Shown: positions 46,422-54,241 of the stretch, one piece after another | Layout: every line of letters begins with the position of its first letter | How positions within the stretch are numbered: position 1 is the stretch's first letter | Source of the DNA: Treponema sp. | GTDB taxonomy: Bacteria > Spirochaetota > Spirochaetia > Treponematales > Treponemataceae | Direction: 5' to 3' | Length of the DNA: 64,000 nt | Assembly: GCA_016290335.1 (NCBI GenBank) | Contig: JAEETM010000006.1 | Location: 1-64,000 of the forward strand | The notes under the pieces: model-generated | The model's database searches: none | Told to the model about the DNA's origin: nothing | Seen by the model: only the letters and a program-made list of their open reading frames with translations | Translations under genes and position numbers: made by a program

Positions 46422-47130
46422 GTTTTGTTTTCATCAACACATATCCTTCAAACAAATCAATGTCTTCCTTTTTTGTAATTTTAATATTGGTCTGGCTTCC
46501 TGCAGAAAGATAAATCGGGCGTTTCATATGGAACATCAGTGTGGTGGTATAGGGTTTGACCTTACCGATCAGCCCCGACCTGACCGCTTCGTCGTACAGG
46601 CTCCTGATTTCAGCATACCGGAAGGAGTGGGGATTTTTCAGGCAGACGATGGAATCCCTGTCCACCCACTCGTCCGTCAGTTCCGGATGGCGGTCATTCC
46701 GTCTGCCGGCCAGTGAATATAACGGATAGGAAGTGATGGCGTTCCCTTTTTCACGGCACACCCTGAGGTTGTCCGTAATCAGCTCCGGAGCCAGGAACGG
46801 CGCCACACCGGTGTGGATGGTGACGATATCATCGTCACGGCAAATACCTGCAAGGGCTTTCACCCCGTTATGGACAGAACCCTGATAATCGGCGCCGCCT
46901 TCCACGATCCATTTTACTTTGGAAATATTATACCTGCGGCAGATTTCCCACAGGGTTTCTATATATCCCTTTACGCAGACAACCTCAATGGCATCAATTT
47001 CCCCATGCTGCTGAAAAATGTCCAGCGTATACGCTATGATGGGCTTGCCAAGCACTTCCGCGAACTGCTTGGGTACGTTCAGCCCCATCCGCACACCCTT
47101 CCCACCGGCAAGGATGATTGCAACATTCAT
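46399..47130 (-). CDS. IspD/TarI-like cytidylyltransferase with altered metal site
   Basis: The 243-residue protein keeps ILAGGKGVRMGLNVPKQF and the C-terminal TNIKITKKEDIDLF, but the usual HDAxRP reads HTGVAPF, so the metal Asp is Thr107 and the Arg is Ala. It may be a variant subgroup with a different metal arrangement or a different substrate. It lies between the substrate-binding protein (4 nt) and the FGGY kinase (overlap 23 nt). Confidence 0.75.
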   Translation of the reverse strand: MNVAIILAGGKGVRMGLNVPKQFAEVLGKPIIAYTLDIFQQHGEIDAIEVVCVKGYIETLWEICRRYNISKVKWIVEGGADYQGSVHNGVKALAGICRDDDIVTIHTGVAPFLAPELITDNLRVCREKGNAITSYPLYSLAGRRNDRHPELTDEWVDRDSIVCLKNPHSFRYAEIRSLYDEAVRSGLIGKVKPYTTTLMFHMKRPIYLSAGSQTNIKITKKEDIDLFEGYVLMKTKHGEGSEN

Positions 47131-47133
47131 GAT

Positions 47134-48141
47134 TTATTTTGCCTCGCTTACAACGCTTTTGGCAATCGCGTCGTCCACATAATCTTTAACCTGGATCTCC
47201 TTTTTAATGCTGCCAGTCTGAATCAGGAAGGACACCGTATCCTGCAGCCCGTCCACTTCCGTTTTGTCAAACTTCAGGACATAGGAATACTTGCTTGCTG
47301 CTTTGGCAACTAAGCCCGGATCCAGCTTGAAATATTTGGAAAGGAGCTCCGCATATTCTTTCGGGTTCTTTTCATAGGCCTTGGTAGCTCTCCAGTACTG
47401 CTGCAGGTAGGTTTTCACGATATCCGGGTTTTGTTTCACAAACTCCTGCCGGGCAAATACCACGTTAACACCCGGGAAACCGATATCGCCGCCATGGGTC
47501 AGGATATGGATCTTGTCGGTCGCGTCAAGTCTGCTAACGTTCGGTTCCCAGATAACTACTGCATCAACGTTATGGTTCAGTAAAACGGTCTGGGCGTCAC
47601 CGGTGGAAATATTGATGATTTCCACGTCTTTCTTGATGTCCAGTCCCGCTTTCGCCAACAACTTCCCGGCCAGGTTCTGGGCGGTGGATCCAATCGTCAG
47701 CCCGATCTTTTTTCCCTTCAGGTCCGCCACGCTTTTTATGCCGGAATCATCCGCTACGAGCATTGCATAAGAAGGACCGCCGTCAGCCGTAGCAATAAAC
47801 ACGTTCTTTTGCCCGGCCGCGACAGCCGCCACGGAAGGAACGTCACCGATAACGCCGATATCCTGCTGGCCGGCAGCAAAGGATTCGTTCATGGGCGGGC
47901 CGGATTCAAAGTCTGTCCATTTTACATCGACGCCGATGCCTTTCATGGCCTCATCGATCCAGCCCTTTTCCCGGGCAATGACCAGGGGAACAAAGGCGGC
48001 GGACGGCTGGATGGCCAGCCTTACAACCCGTTTTGTTTCTTTGGCGCCCGCTTTCGGCGCCTCTTTTTTGGTGCCTGAGCCGGACGAACAGCCCGCCACC
48101 ACCAAAGCCAGTAGCATCAACATCGCTAAAATCTTTTTCAT
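47134..48141 (-). CDS. NitT/TauT-type ABC substrate-binding lipoprotein
   Basis: The 335-residue protein has a lipoprotein signal (KKILAMLMLLALVVAGC, lipobox VAGC) and the SsuA/NMT1-like domain: RLAIQPSAAFVPLVIAREKGWIDEA, FAAGQQDIGVIGDVPS, IGLTIGSTAQNLAGKLL. Relatives bind sulfonates, nitrate, bicarbonate or pyrimidines; the ligand is not predictable. GGGGAG lies before the ATG. ATPase and permease genes are immediately upstream. Confidence 0.85.
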   Translation of the reverse strand: MKKILAMLMLLALVVAGCSSGSGTKKEAPKAGAKETKRVVRLAIQPSAAFVPLVIAREKGWIDEAMKGIGVDVKWTDFESGPPMNESFAAGQQDIGVIGDVPSVAAVAAGQKNVFIATADGGPSYAMLVADDSGIKSVADLKGKKIGLTIGSTAQNLAGKLLAKAGLDIKKDVEIINISTGDAQTVLLNHNVDAVVIWEPNVSRLDATDKIHILTHGGDIGFPGVNVVFARQEFVKQNPDIVKTYLQQYWRATKAYEKNPKEYAELLSKYFKLDPGLVAKAASKYSYVLKFDKTEVDGLQDTVSFLIQTGSIKKEIQVKDYVDDAIAKSVVSEAK

Positions 48142-48161
48142 TTTCCGTATCTCCCCTCTTC

Positions 48162-48911
48162 TTAATTTTTATTAACAAAAAAGCAGTCGTAAACCTGCTT
48201 TCTTATCCTGAAGAAATCTTCGCTGTTCCGGTCTCTGGGAAATGCGACGTCATTATCTATAATTTTCTTTACCTTGCCCGGATTCTTGGACAAAACCAGG
48301 ATTCTGTCTGACAGGTACACCGCCTCATCAATATCATGAGTAACAAAAATAACCGTCATTTTATTATTGTTGCGGATCTTCAGCAATTCATTCTGCATAT
48401 TGATCTTTGTCATATAATCCAGAGCCCCGAAAGGCTCATCCATAAACAGAACTTCCGGCTGATTTACTAATGCCCTTGCAATGCTTACCCGCTGCGCCAT
48501 ACCGCCGGACAGTTCCCTCGGATACGAATTATTAAAATCAGAAAGTCCTACCAGGGAAACGTACTCGTTTACAAGAGCTGTTTTTTCGGCCTTTGACATC
48601 CCGGATAACGGAAAACCGACGTTTTGGCTCACGCTCATCCAGTCCAGCAGGCGGGATTCCTGAAATACGATGCCCCGTGATTTGTCCGGCCCGGTTACAG
48701 GCTTTCCGTTGATTTTCACGTTTCCTTCGTGTACCGGATCGATTCCTGCCATAATCCGCAGCAAAGTGCTCTTTCCGCACCCGCTCTGGCCCACGATACA
48801 CAGGAATTCGCCCCGCTGCATGGTAAAGGAAATGTCCTGAAGCGCCGTAACCGTGTTTTCTCCGGTAAACGTCCTGCTTACATTGTCAACTTCAATGAAA
48901 TTTCCTGTCAT
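48162..48911 (-). CDS. NitT/TauT-type ABC transporter ATPase
   Basis: The 249-residue ATPase has Walker A GQSGCGKST, LSGGMAQRVSIARAL, Walker B EVLFMDEPFGALD and FVTHDIDEAV, as in SsuB/TauB. The open frame runs upstream to 49319 but that part is the antisense shadow of the permease; the ATG at 48911 overlaps the permease stop (TAATG) and is the start. Confidence 0.92.
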   Translation of the reverse strand: MTGNFIEVDNVSRTFTGENTVTALQDISFTMQRGEFLCIVGQSGCGKSTLLRIMAGIDPVHEGNVKINGKPVTGPDKSRGIVFQESRLLDWMSVSQNVGFPLSGMSKAEKTALVNEYVSLVGLSDFNNSYPRELSGGMAQRVSIARALVNQPEVLFMDEPFGALDYMTKINMQNELLKIRNNNKMTVIFVTHDIDEAVYLSDRILVLSKNPGKVKKIIDNDVAFPRDRNSEDFFRIRKQVYDCFFVNKN

Positions 48912-49669
48912 TATTTCCACCTTATAACGCTTTTTTCCACCGCCATTAACAGGCTGTCCATCACCTTGCCGATAATGCCGATCATCAGCATGCCCACAAT
49001 TACCACATCTGTCTGCCCGAACTGCCGCGCAAACATAATCATATAACCCAGCCCGGAAGAGGCTGCCACCAGTTCTGCCGCCACAACACACATCCAGCTC
49101 TGCCCCAGCCCAACGCGCAAACCGGTAAAAATACTCGGGGCTGCGTATGGTATCACAATTTGTAAAATATATTTCATCCTGGGAATCACCATCGCATTGG
49201 CCAGCTCCACCAGCTTCACGTCGATACGGCGTATTCCGTCCACGACGTTGACCAGTACGGTAAAGAATCCACCAATAAAAATCAGGAATACCTTGGAACT
49301 CTCCCCGATACCAAACCATAAAATAACCAGCGGGATCCAGGAAATAGGAGGAATCGGCTTCATTATCTGAATTATCAGGTCCGTCATCCTTTTAAACCGT
49401 GGGGACAGACCGATCCATATGCCCAAAATCAGGGCCATTATTACTGAAATCGCATATCCGGTAAGCACCCGTTTTGAACTGATGATGAGATTCTTCGGCA
49501 GCGACCCGTCCCGCATTAGTGCAATAAAACACTGCACAATACTCAGTGGTGATGGAAGAATTATCGGATTGATAAGCCCCCGGTCTGACGCAACCTGCCA
49601 AACAATAATCAATACAACCAGAAGACCCGTATATTCAATAAAACCGGTCAGTTTTTGTCCTTTTTTCAT
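48911..49669 (-). CDS. NitT/TauT-type ABC transporter permease
   Basis: The 252-residue permease has six predicted membrane helices and the EAA-like loop (VELANAMVIPRMKYILQIVIPYAAPSI shortened to its key part ELANAM...IPYAAP) of SsuC/TauC. It is first in a five-gene operon (permease, ATPase, binding protein, cytidylyltransferase-like, FGGY kinase). Its promoter faces the XRE/cytidylyltransferase-like fusion. Confidence 0.9.
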   Translation of the reverse strand: MKKGQKLTGFIEYTGLLVVLIIVWQVASDRGLINPIILPSPLSIVQCFIALMRDGSLPKNLIISSKRVLTGYAISVIMALILGIWIGLSPRFKRMTDLIIQIMKPIPPISWIPLVILWFGIGESSKVFLIFIGGFFTVLVNVVDGIRRIDVKLVELANAMVIPRMKYILQIVIPYAAPSIFTGLRVGLGQSWMCVVAAELVAASSGLGYMIMFARQFGQTDVVIVGMLMIGIIGKVMDSLLMAVEKSVIRWK

Positions 49670-49723
49670 CTCTTCTTCACCATTTATACCGCTATGATAA
49701 ATAATCTTATTATAAACAAATGT

Positions 49724-49752
49724 ATTATATAAACTTGACGATTCTTAGTCAA
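49724..49752 (-). promoter_or_regulatory. promoter of the ABC importer/cytidylyltransferase/kinase operon
   Basis: On the minus strand: TTGACT (49752-49747), 17 nt, TATAAT (49729-49724). Near-consensus. The predicted leader to the permease ATG is about 50 nt. Confidence 0.75.
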
Positions 49753-49763
49753 CTCCAACCACA

Positions 49764-49799
49764 AATTTTCAACATTTTCTTCTCTTTTTGTTGAAAATT
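49764..49799. promoter_or_regulatory. inverted repeat 1 (candidate operator)
   Basis: AATTTTCAAC (49764-49773), 16 nt, GTTGAAAATT (49790-49799): perfect 10-bp arms, 12 bp upstream of the -35 of the leftward promoter. It shares the half-site TTCAACATT with inverted repeat 2. Confidence 0.65.
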
Positions 49800-49801
49800 A
49801 A

Positions 49802-49834
49802 GAAACAATTCAACATTATCTGTTGAATTGTTTC
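49802..49834. promoter_or_regulatory. inverted repeat 2 (candidate operator over the fusion promoter)
   Basis: GAAACAATTCAAC (49802-49814), 7 nt, GTTGAATTGTTTC (49822-49834): perfect 13-bp arms. The right arm contains the -35 of the rightward promoter, as expected for autorepression by the XRE fusion. Confidence 0.75.
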
Positions 49835-49851
49835 AAATGTTAATGTATAGT
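49823..49851 (+). promoter_or_regulatory. promoter of the XRE/cytidylyltransferase-like fusion
   Basis: TTGAAT (49823-49828), 17 nt, TATAGT (49846-49851). Predicted start of transcription near 49858, about 37 nt before the ATG at 49895. Confidence 0.7.
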
Positions 49852-49894
49852 ATTAGTGTAGTGACATTTAAAGTAATAAATGGGGGGAACTATT

Positions 49895-50869
49895 ATGCCA
49901 TTGGGCGAAAATATTCGTAAACGAAGACTGGAACTTAAACTCAGCCAACAGGAGTTAGCAGACGCATTAGGCTACAAAACACGTTCCTCCATTGCCAAGT
50001 TAGAAAAAAACGAAAGCAGTCTTCCGCATGAAAAAATAGTTATCCTTGCCCGCACGTTAAAAACAACGGTGAACCGCCTGATTGACAGCACCAGTGAAGA
50101 CATAAGCGAGTACCATGGAACATTGGTTTCGTTAGATGATCTTCCGCCTTCAAACGGACTGAAAAACGATAAACAAAAAAATATAGCCGTCATACTGGCA
50201 GGCGGTAAACGAAGAATCAACAGGTCCAATATCCCTTATCAGTTTGTCACCGTTAAAGATAAGCCCGTTGCGCTTTATACTATGGAAACCATGCAACATC
50301 ATCCGCAAATAGACGAAATACATGTCGTCTGTTTAAAAGGCTGGGAGGATTTTCTCCCAGCCTATGCGAAACGATTTAATATTACCAAACTTAAAAGTAT
50401 CATTCCGGCCGGCAGTTCCGGCATTGAATCCGTAAAAAATGCGGTTGAACAACTGTTGACTATCCATAAAGCCACAGATTTAATCGTCATACAGGAAGCA
50501 ACCCGCCCCTTTGTAGCACCGGAAATTATTTCCAACGCAATCCGCTGCTGCAAACAATACGGAACCGCAGTCACCTATGAACGCATGGACGGCATGACGC
50601 CATTTCTCGTGAATGAAAATCAATCCGGCCTTACCCATCTTCCCGCTAACCGTGTAATCAATATCCAGTCACCGGAGGTTTATACGCTTGGCGCTTTACG
50701 TCTGGCATTTTTTGAAGCCGCTAAAATACGCCATCCTTTAACCGAAACATTCTGCGCGGTGTTTTTGCACCATCTCGGAAGGGAACTGAAATTCTGCAAG
50801 GGCAGCCATAGCAACTTCAGGATCATACATGAAGAAGATTTAAAACTGTTGGATATTCTGATTAATTAA
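49895..50869 (+). CDS. XRE helix-turn-helix fused to a degenerate cytidylyltransferase domain
   Basis: Residues 1-65 are an XRE DNA-binding domain (LKLSQQELADALGYKTRSSI, about 15-33). Residues 95-324 are colinear with the cytidylyltransferase at 38749-39465 (for example GWEDFLPAYAKRFNITKLK against GWEQVLWAYAKQFNITKLQ). Its active site is lost: AGGKRRINRSNIPYQF replaces AGGSGNRMHQDIPKQF (Arg to Ile, Lys to Tyr), IQEATRP replaces IHDAIRP, and NFRII replaces NIKLT. It is best read as a regulator that senses CTP, a CDP-sugar or a sugar phosphate through a dead enzyme (inference). GGGGGG 7 nt before the ATG at 49895 selects that start over 49880. It is divergent from the importer operon. Confidence 0.9.
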   Translation: MPLGENIRKRRLELKLSQQELADALGYKTRSSIAKLEKNESSLPHEKIVILARTLKTTVNRLIDSTSEDISEYHGTLVSLDDLPPSNGLKNDKQKNIAVILAGGKRRINRSNIPYQFVTVKDKPVALYTMETMQHHPQIDEIHVVCLKGWEDFLPAYAKRFNITKLKSIIPAGSSGIESVKNAVEQLLTIHKATDLIVIQEATRPFVAPEIISNAIRCCKQYGTAVTYERMDGMTPFLVNENQSGLTHLPANRVINIQSPEVYTLGALRLAFFEAAKIRHPLTETFCAVFLHHLGRELKFCKGSHSNFRIIHEEDLKLLDILIN

Positions 50870-51717
50870 ATGCAATACGTCTTTCCCTTGTAAAATTTGT
50901 AGGATTTATGAGGATTTAACGTAACAAAGTTAGCGCTCTTACTACCCTGCAATTCTGTAATAGGCTTCTTCGTATAATCTCCGTATCGAAGCTTAAGCCA
51001 TTCATTCCATCCCGCGGGAATGTTCGCTCTCATCCCTTCAAAATCCCATTCCACGGCTGAATCAAACCATGTTTTAAAAAGAATCAGCTCCAATGACCTG
51101 TTTCCTGCCAAAACAAGGCAGCAATTCGCGTTCCCGCTTTCAAACTGCAGAACTTCGCTCCTCAGATATTCCCTCGTTTTCATTTTCTGCTGTTCGGTAA
51201 TAACCCCTAAAAAAATGGTAGACAAAGTGTGCAGCAAGGTATCGTCCGAACCGACAGGATTCCCTTCCGTAATTGCTTTATACAACTTTGCGTTGCGAAT
51301 TTGTCTTTGCCTTTCTCCTTCATCATCCGCAAGGTTAATAACAGGATAAATATTAATGGGTATACCGTGATTCATATCCTTGTCGGTATCGTCGGCCACG
51401 ATTAATGTGGTATTACTGTCCCTCAACTTTGCGTAGCACTTATTAAATGCAGGATCGGTATCATATGTTTGCAAAAAATACCCGTCCCCCCAGGTAGCTT
51501 GCGGAAGCTGTACCAGTTTCTCATAGTCCTGATACGGCATTACGATATCAATCCCGTCATCCCACTCGATAATACCATGTTCCCTGACAGCGCCAAGCAA
51601 CGTCCCAAAACCGAGAAAATAGGTAAGATCATATTCCTTACATACAGCTTGGAGCTTTTTAAACAAATTTATCTGAACAGTATGCATTTCTTTCAAATCA
51701 AATTCCAGAGATTCCAT
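50866..51717 (-). CDS. LicD family phosphotransferase
   Basis: The 283-residue protein has the LicD signature YFLGFGTLLGAVREHGIIEWDDGIDIVMP near residues 33-61. The third acidic residue of the usual WDDDIDI is Gly, which may alter metal binding. LicD proteins transfer phosphocholine or other phospho-groups from a CDP donor to glycans, fitting the cytidylyltransferases nearby. AAAGGAG precedes the ATG. Its 3' end overlaps the XRE fusion by four bases. Confidence 0.85.
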   Translation of the reverse strand: MESLEFDLKEMHTVQINLFKKLQAVCKEYDLTYFLGFGTLLGAVREHGIIEWDDGIDIVMPYQDYEKLVQLPQATWGDGYFLQTYDTDPAFNKCYAKLRDSNTTLIVADDTDKDMNHGIPINIYPVINLADDEGERQRQIRNAKLYKAITEGNPVGSDDTLLHTLSTIFLGVITEQQKMKTREYLRSEVLQFESGNANCCLVLAGNRSLELILFKTWFDSAVEWDFEGMRANIPAGWNEWLKLRYGDYTKKPITELQGSKSANFVTLNPHKSYKFYKGKTYCI

Positions 51718-51782
51718 ACGCTAACACTCCTTTAAATAAGTCATTATCCCCATCCCAGAAGAATTAATGAAAAACTGCTACG

Positions 51783-52673
51783 TCATTTCCTGTCATAATA
51801 CCGGCCCGTTTCTCCTATGCTGTTCCATTTTACGTTCTTACCTGATATTTTTTGATAATTTAACATCATTTCATTTAAACGGTTTTCCAAGGGATAAATC
51901 TTATAATAGTTTCCATATATAGACCGTAACACATAATCGTAATGCCTGGTAATTCTAAAAGCGCCTTCTCCATTTTCCACTATCATAGTATCCCAAAGCT
52001 TTTGCGCATCAAATATACGCTTATTCATTGTAACAGAAGCGCAAGTTTTTGTTTCTAAAAAATCGTATTTAACACATAGTTCTTGCATCTTTTTTTCTAT
52101 ATGTTCAGTTGTATAAAAGATTCGGGAAATTTTACCCCGTAAACAACGTACTTTCTCTTTTACAGTCTTAAAACTATTGATTGTTTTCCGTTTGTAGTGT
52201 ATCAAATGAAAATATTTGTGCAGTTCCTCTACAAATTCATCTCTTTCAGGTGCGCTTTCCGGAGCGCCGACTATATAAAAAACATCAACATGCAATAAAT
52301 TGATATCGTATTTTTTTGGTGCCAGCCGCATAATAAACGAGGACCAGTCTTTAGTATTTTCAATACAACAAAAATGAAATTCGGGTGATAACTTTTCATT
52401 CAAAGTACTAATCAACCGTTCCTTTTCACTAAAAGGAATCATTACATCGATGTCATAATCCCATGGAATCTGACCGTTGTCACGGATCGCCCCTAATAAC
52501 GACCCAAAAGCAAGCTGGTAATGGATGCCGTTTCGTTCACAAATGTTATGAAATTCATTCAATGTCCTGATAGCATCACTTTGAAAAACATTAAATTCTT
52601 CATATATTTGTTCAAAGTTGTTAGGGCATATCTTACTCTGTAAGACTTCTTCTTTAAACTCCTGCCGATTCAT
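51783..52673 (-). CDS. LicD family phosphotransferase
   Basis: The 296-residue protein has IHYQLAFGSLLGAIRDNGQIPWDYDIDVMIP, the LicD core with WDYDIDV, and a later INLLHVDVFYI that supplies another acidic pair. It should use a CDP-activated donor. The ATG at 52673 has GGCAGGTGG upstream; the frame from 52694 is less likely. It sits between another LicD gene and the flippase. Confidence 0.85.
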   Translation of the reverse strand: MNRQEFKEEVLQSKICPNNFEQIYEEFNVFQSDAIRTLNEFHNICERNGIHYQLAFGSLLGAIRDNGQIPWDYDIDVMIPFSEKERLISTLNEKLSPEFHFCCIENTKDWSSFIMRLAPKKYDINLLHVDVFYIVGAPESAPERDEFVEELHKYFHLIHYKRKTINSFKTVKEKVRCLRGKISRIFYTTEHIEKKMQELCVKYDFLETKTCASVTMNKRIFDAQKLWDTMIVENGEGAFRITRHYDYVLRSIYGNYYKIYPLENRLNEMMLNYQKISGKNVKWNSIGETGRYYDRK

Positions 52674-52702
52674 ACTGAAACCACCTGCCAACAATAATTT
52701 GT

Positions 52703-54196
52703 TTACCGATTTGCTAAATTATATTTCTTCCGTAATATCCGAACGCATGAAATTAACTGTTCTTTATACCTAAAGAACACGTAACAACAATAAACTGAAA
52801 CTACAAATACTTTAAAAATAAAATTTAAAACATTAAAACAATCGCCGTATTTCATATACGATAATGAAAGACCGGTAAAAATAAAGGCCGCAACTGTCAA
52901 AAAGTTCTTAATAAAGTCTCCCGCGTTCAAACCAACTTCCGCAAAACGCTTGCTGATAGCCACAACAATACTGATACGAATAATCATAGAAAATCCCATT
53001 GCCAAAATGGATCCCATGACACCCCAAAGCGGAATCATATAAAAAGAAAATAACACATTAAGAATACTTCCCGTAAGCGTCGCAGTAAATAAATATTTCG
53101 ATGCCGCTTTATAGTAAAACAATATTGTGACATAAAAATAATACATCGTTTTTATAGTGAAAACTAAAATTATAAAAGGGACATACCTCCACGCTTCTAT
53201 ATAATTCTTGTTGACAAAAAGAACAATACAATCGTGTGAAAACAATGCTAAAACAAGAAAGCAAAGTCCGATACAGGACACCAGCAGCTGGACGGTTTTA
53301 CGCAGTTTGATTTTAAAATCTGCACTCCCGCTATGCATACCTTCATAAAACCATGGCCCGTAGGCCCTGTTTACATACACCTGTATGGTGTCCGCAAGAT
53401 GTCCGAACTTATTTGCAACCGAATATAAGCCAAGGCTTCCCAAAGAAACTACATCTCCAATTAAGATCTTGGAAATAAACATGGCAATATGCGTTGACAA
53501 ATTGTGCGGCATAATCGGCAGCGAATAACGCAGCGCGTCCTTTAATAAAACAAAATCCATGCAGAACGTTATTTGCTTTGTCCGCAGCATATACACAACA
53601 AAAAATATAGTATATGCAAAATATGATATGCCGGCTGCTGCTATAACACCAAGCGCCCCCAGTTTAAAATAGCAAATAAACAGGATCGTAAAGAAACAAT
53701 TTACGAAAAAAAAGCTGATGCTTAAAATCGAGCTTTTTCTGGCCTGTTGCTGACTGCGCAGAATCGTATCAAAAATAGACTGCTGACAATGAAATACCAA
53801 AGCAAGTAAGCAAACAAAAATAATTGGATAATACGGAATCCCGGCAAAAACAACTTTTGATACATAAGTTTGAAAAACTGTTAAAATAACTCCAAAACAA
53901 ATGCTGGATAAAAAGGCAAAAATACTAATTGAACCGTAAAACCGTTTTAACCTTATGGAATCATCTTTCAAATCCACGTAAAAACGCATCACAGCTGAAA
54001 AAAGAGAAAAGGCTGCAATAAAGCCGGCTGTATCAATAAAAGAGGTGGCAAGACTGTTAATACCGTAATCTTCCGGCGTTAAATATGCTGTATAAAGAGG
54101 TAAAAGAAAAAAACTGAAGCACTTTAACAACAAGCCGCTGGCAATATAAATTATAGAATTAGTCACTACTTTTTTAGTACTTACCGTTTTCACCAT
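52703..54196 (-). CDS. Wzx-type oligosaccharide flippase
   Basis: The 497-residue membrane protein has 12-14 predicted helices and the polysaccharide-transporter pattern: SIIYIASGLLLKCFSFFLLPLYTAYLTPEDYGINSLATS, later LRYSLPIMPHNLSTHIA and GLYSVANKFG. It would flip undecaprenyl-linked repeat units for polymerisation outside. The EpsG-type polymerase is three genes upstream in the same operon, completing a Wzx/Wzy route. Confidence 0.88.
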   Translation of the reverse strand: MVKTVSTKKVVTNSIIYIASGLLLKCFSFFLLPLYTAYLTPEDYGINSLATSFIDTAGFIAAFSLFSAVMRFYVDLKDDSIRLKRFYGSISIFAFLSSICFGVILTVFQTYVSKVVFAGIPYYPIIFVCLLALVFHCQQSIFDTILRSQQQARKSSILSISFFFVNCFFTILFICYFKLGALGVIAAAGISYFAYTIFFVVYMLRTKQITFCMDFVLLKDALRYSLPIMPHNLSTHIAMFISKILIGDVVSLGSLGLYSVANKFGHLADTIQVYVNRAYGPWFYEGMHSGSADFKIKLRKTVQLLVSCIGLCFLVLALFSHDCIVLFVNKNYIEAWRYVPFIILVFTIKTMYYFYVTILFYYKAASKYLFTATLTGSILNVLFSFYMIPLWGVMGSILAMGFSMIIRISIVVAISKRFAEVGLNAGDFIKNFLTVAAFIFTGLSLSYMKYGDCFNVLNFIFKVFVVSVYCCYVFFRYKEQLISCVRILRKKYNLANR

Positions 54197-54241
54197 TTCC
54201 CCAACTTTAATATTGTATATACTAAAAAATATTACAAAAAA

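Noticed and set aside
48912..49319. Apparent 136-residue N-terminal extension of the ABC ATPase
   Set aside because: It lies fully antisense-frame within the permease gene, has an odd composition (many Cys, Arg and Gly) and no family match. The ATG at 48911 fits the family start.
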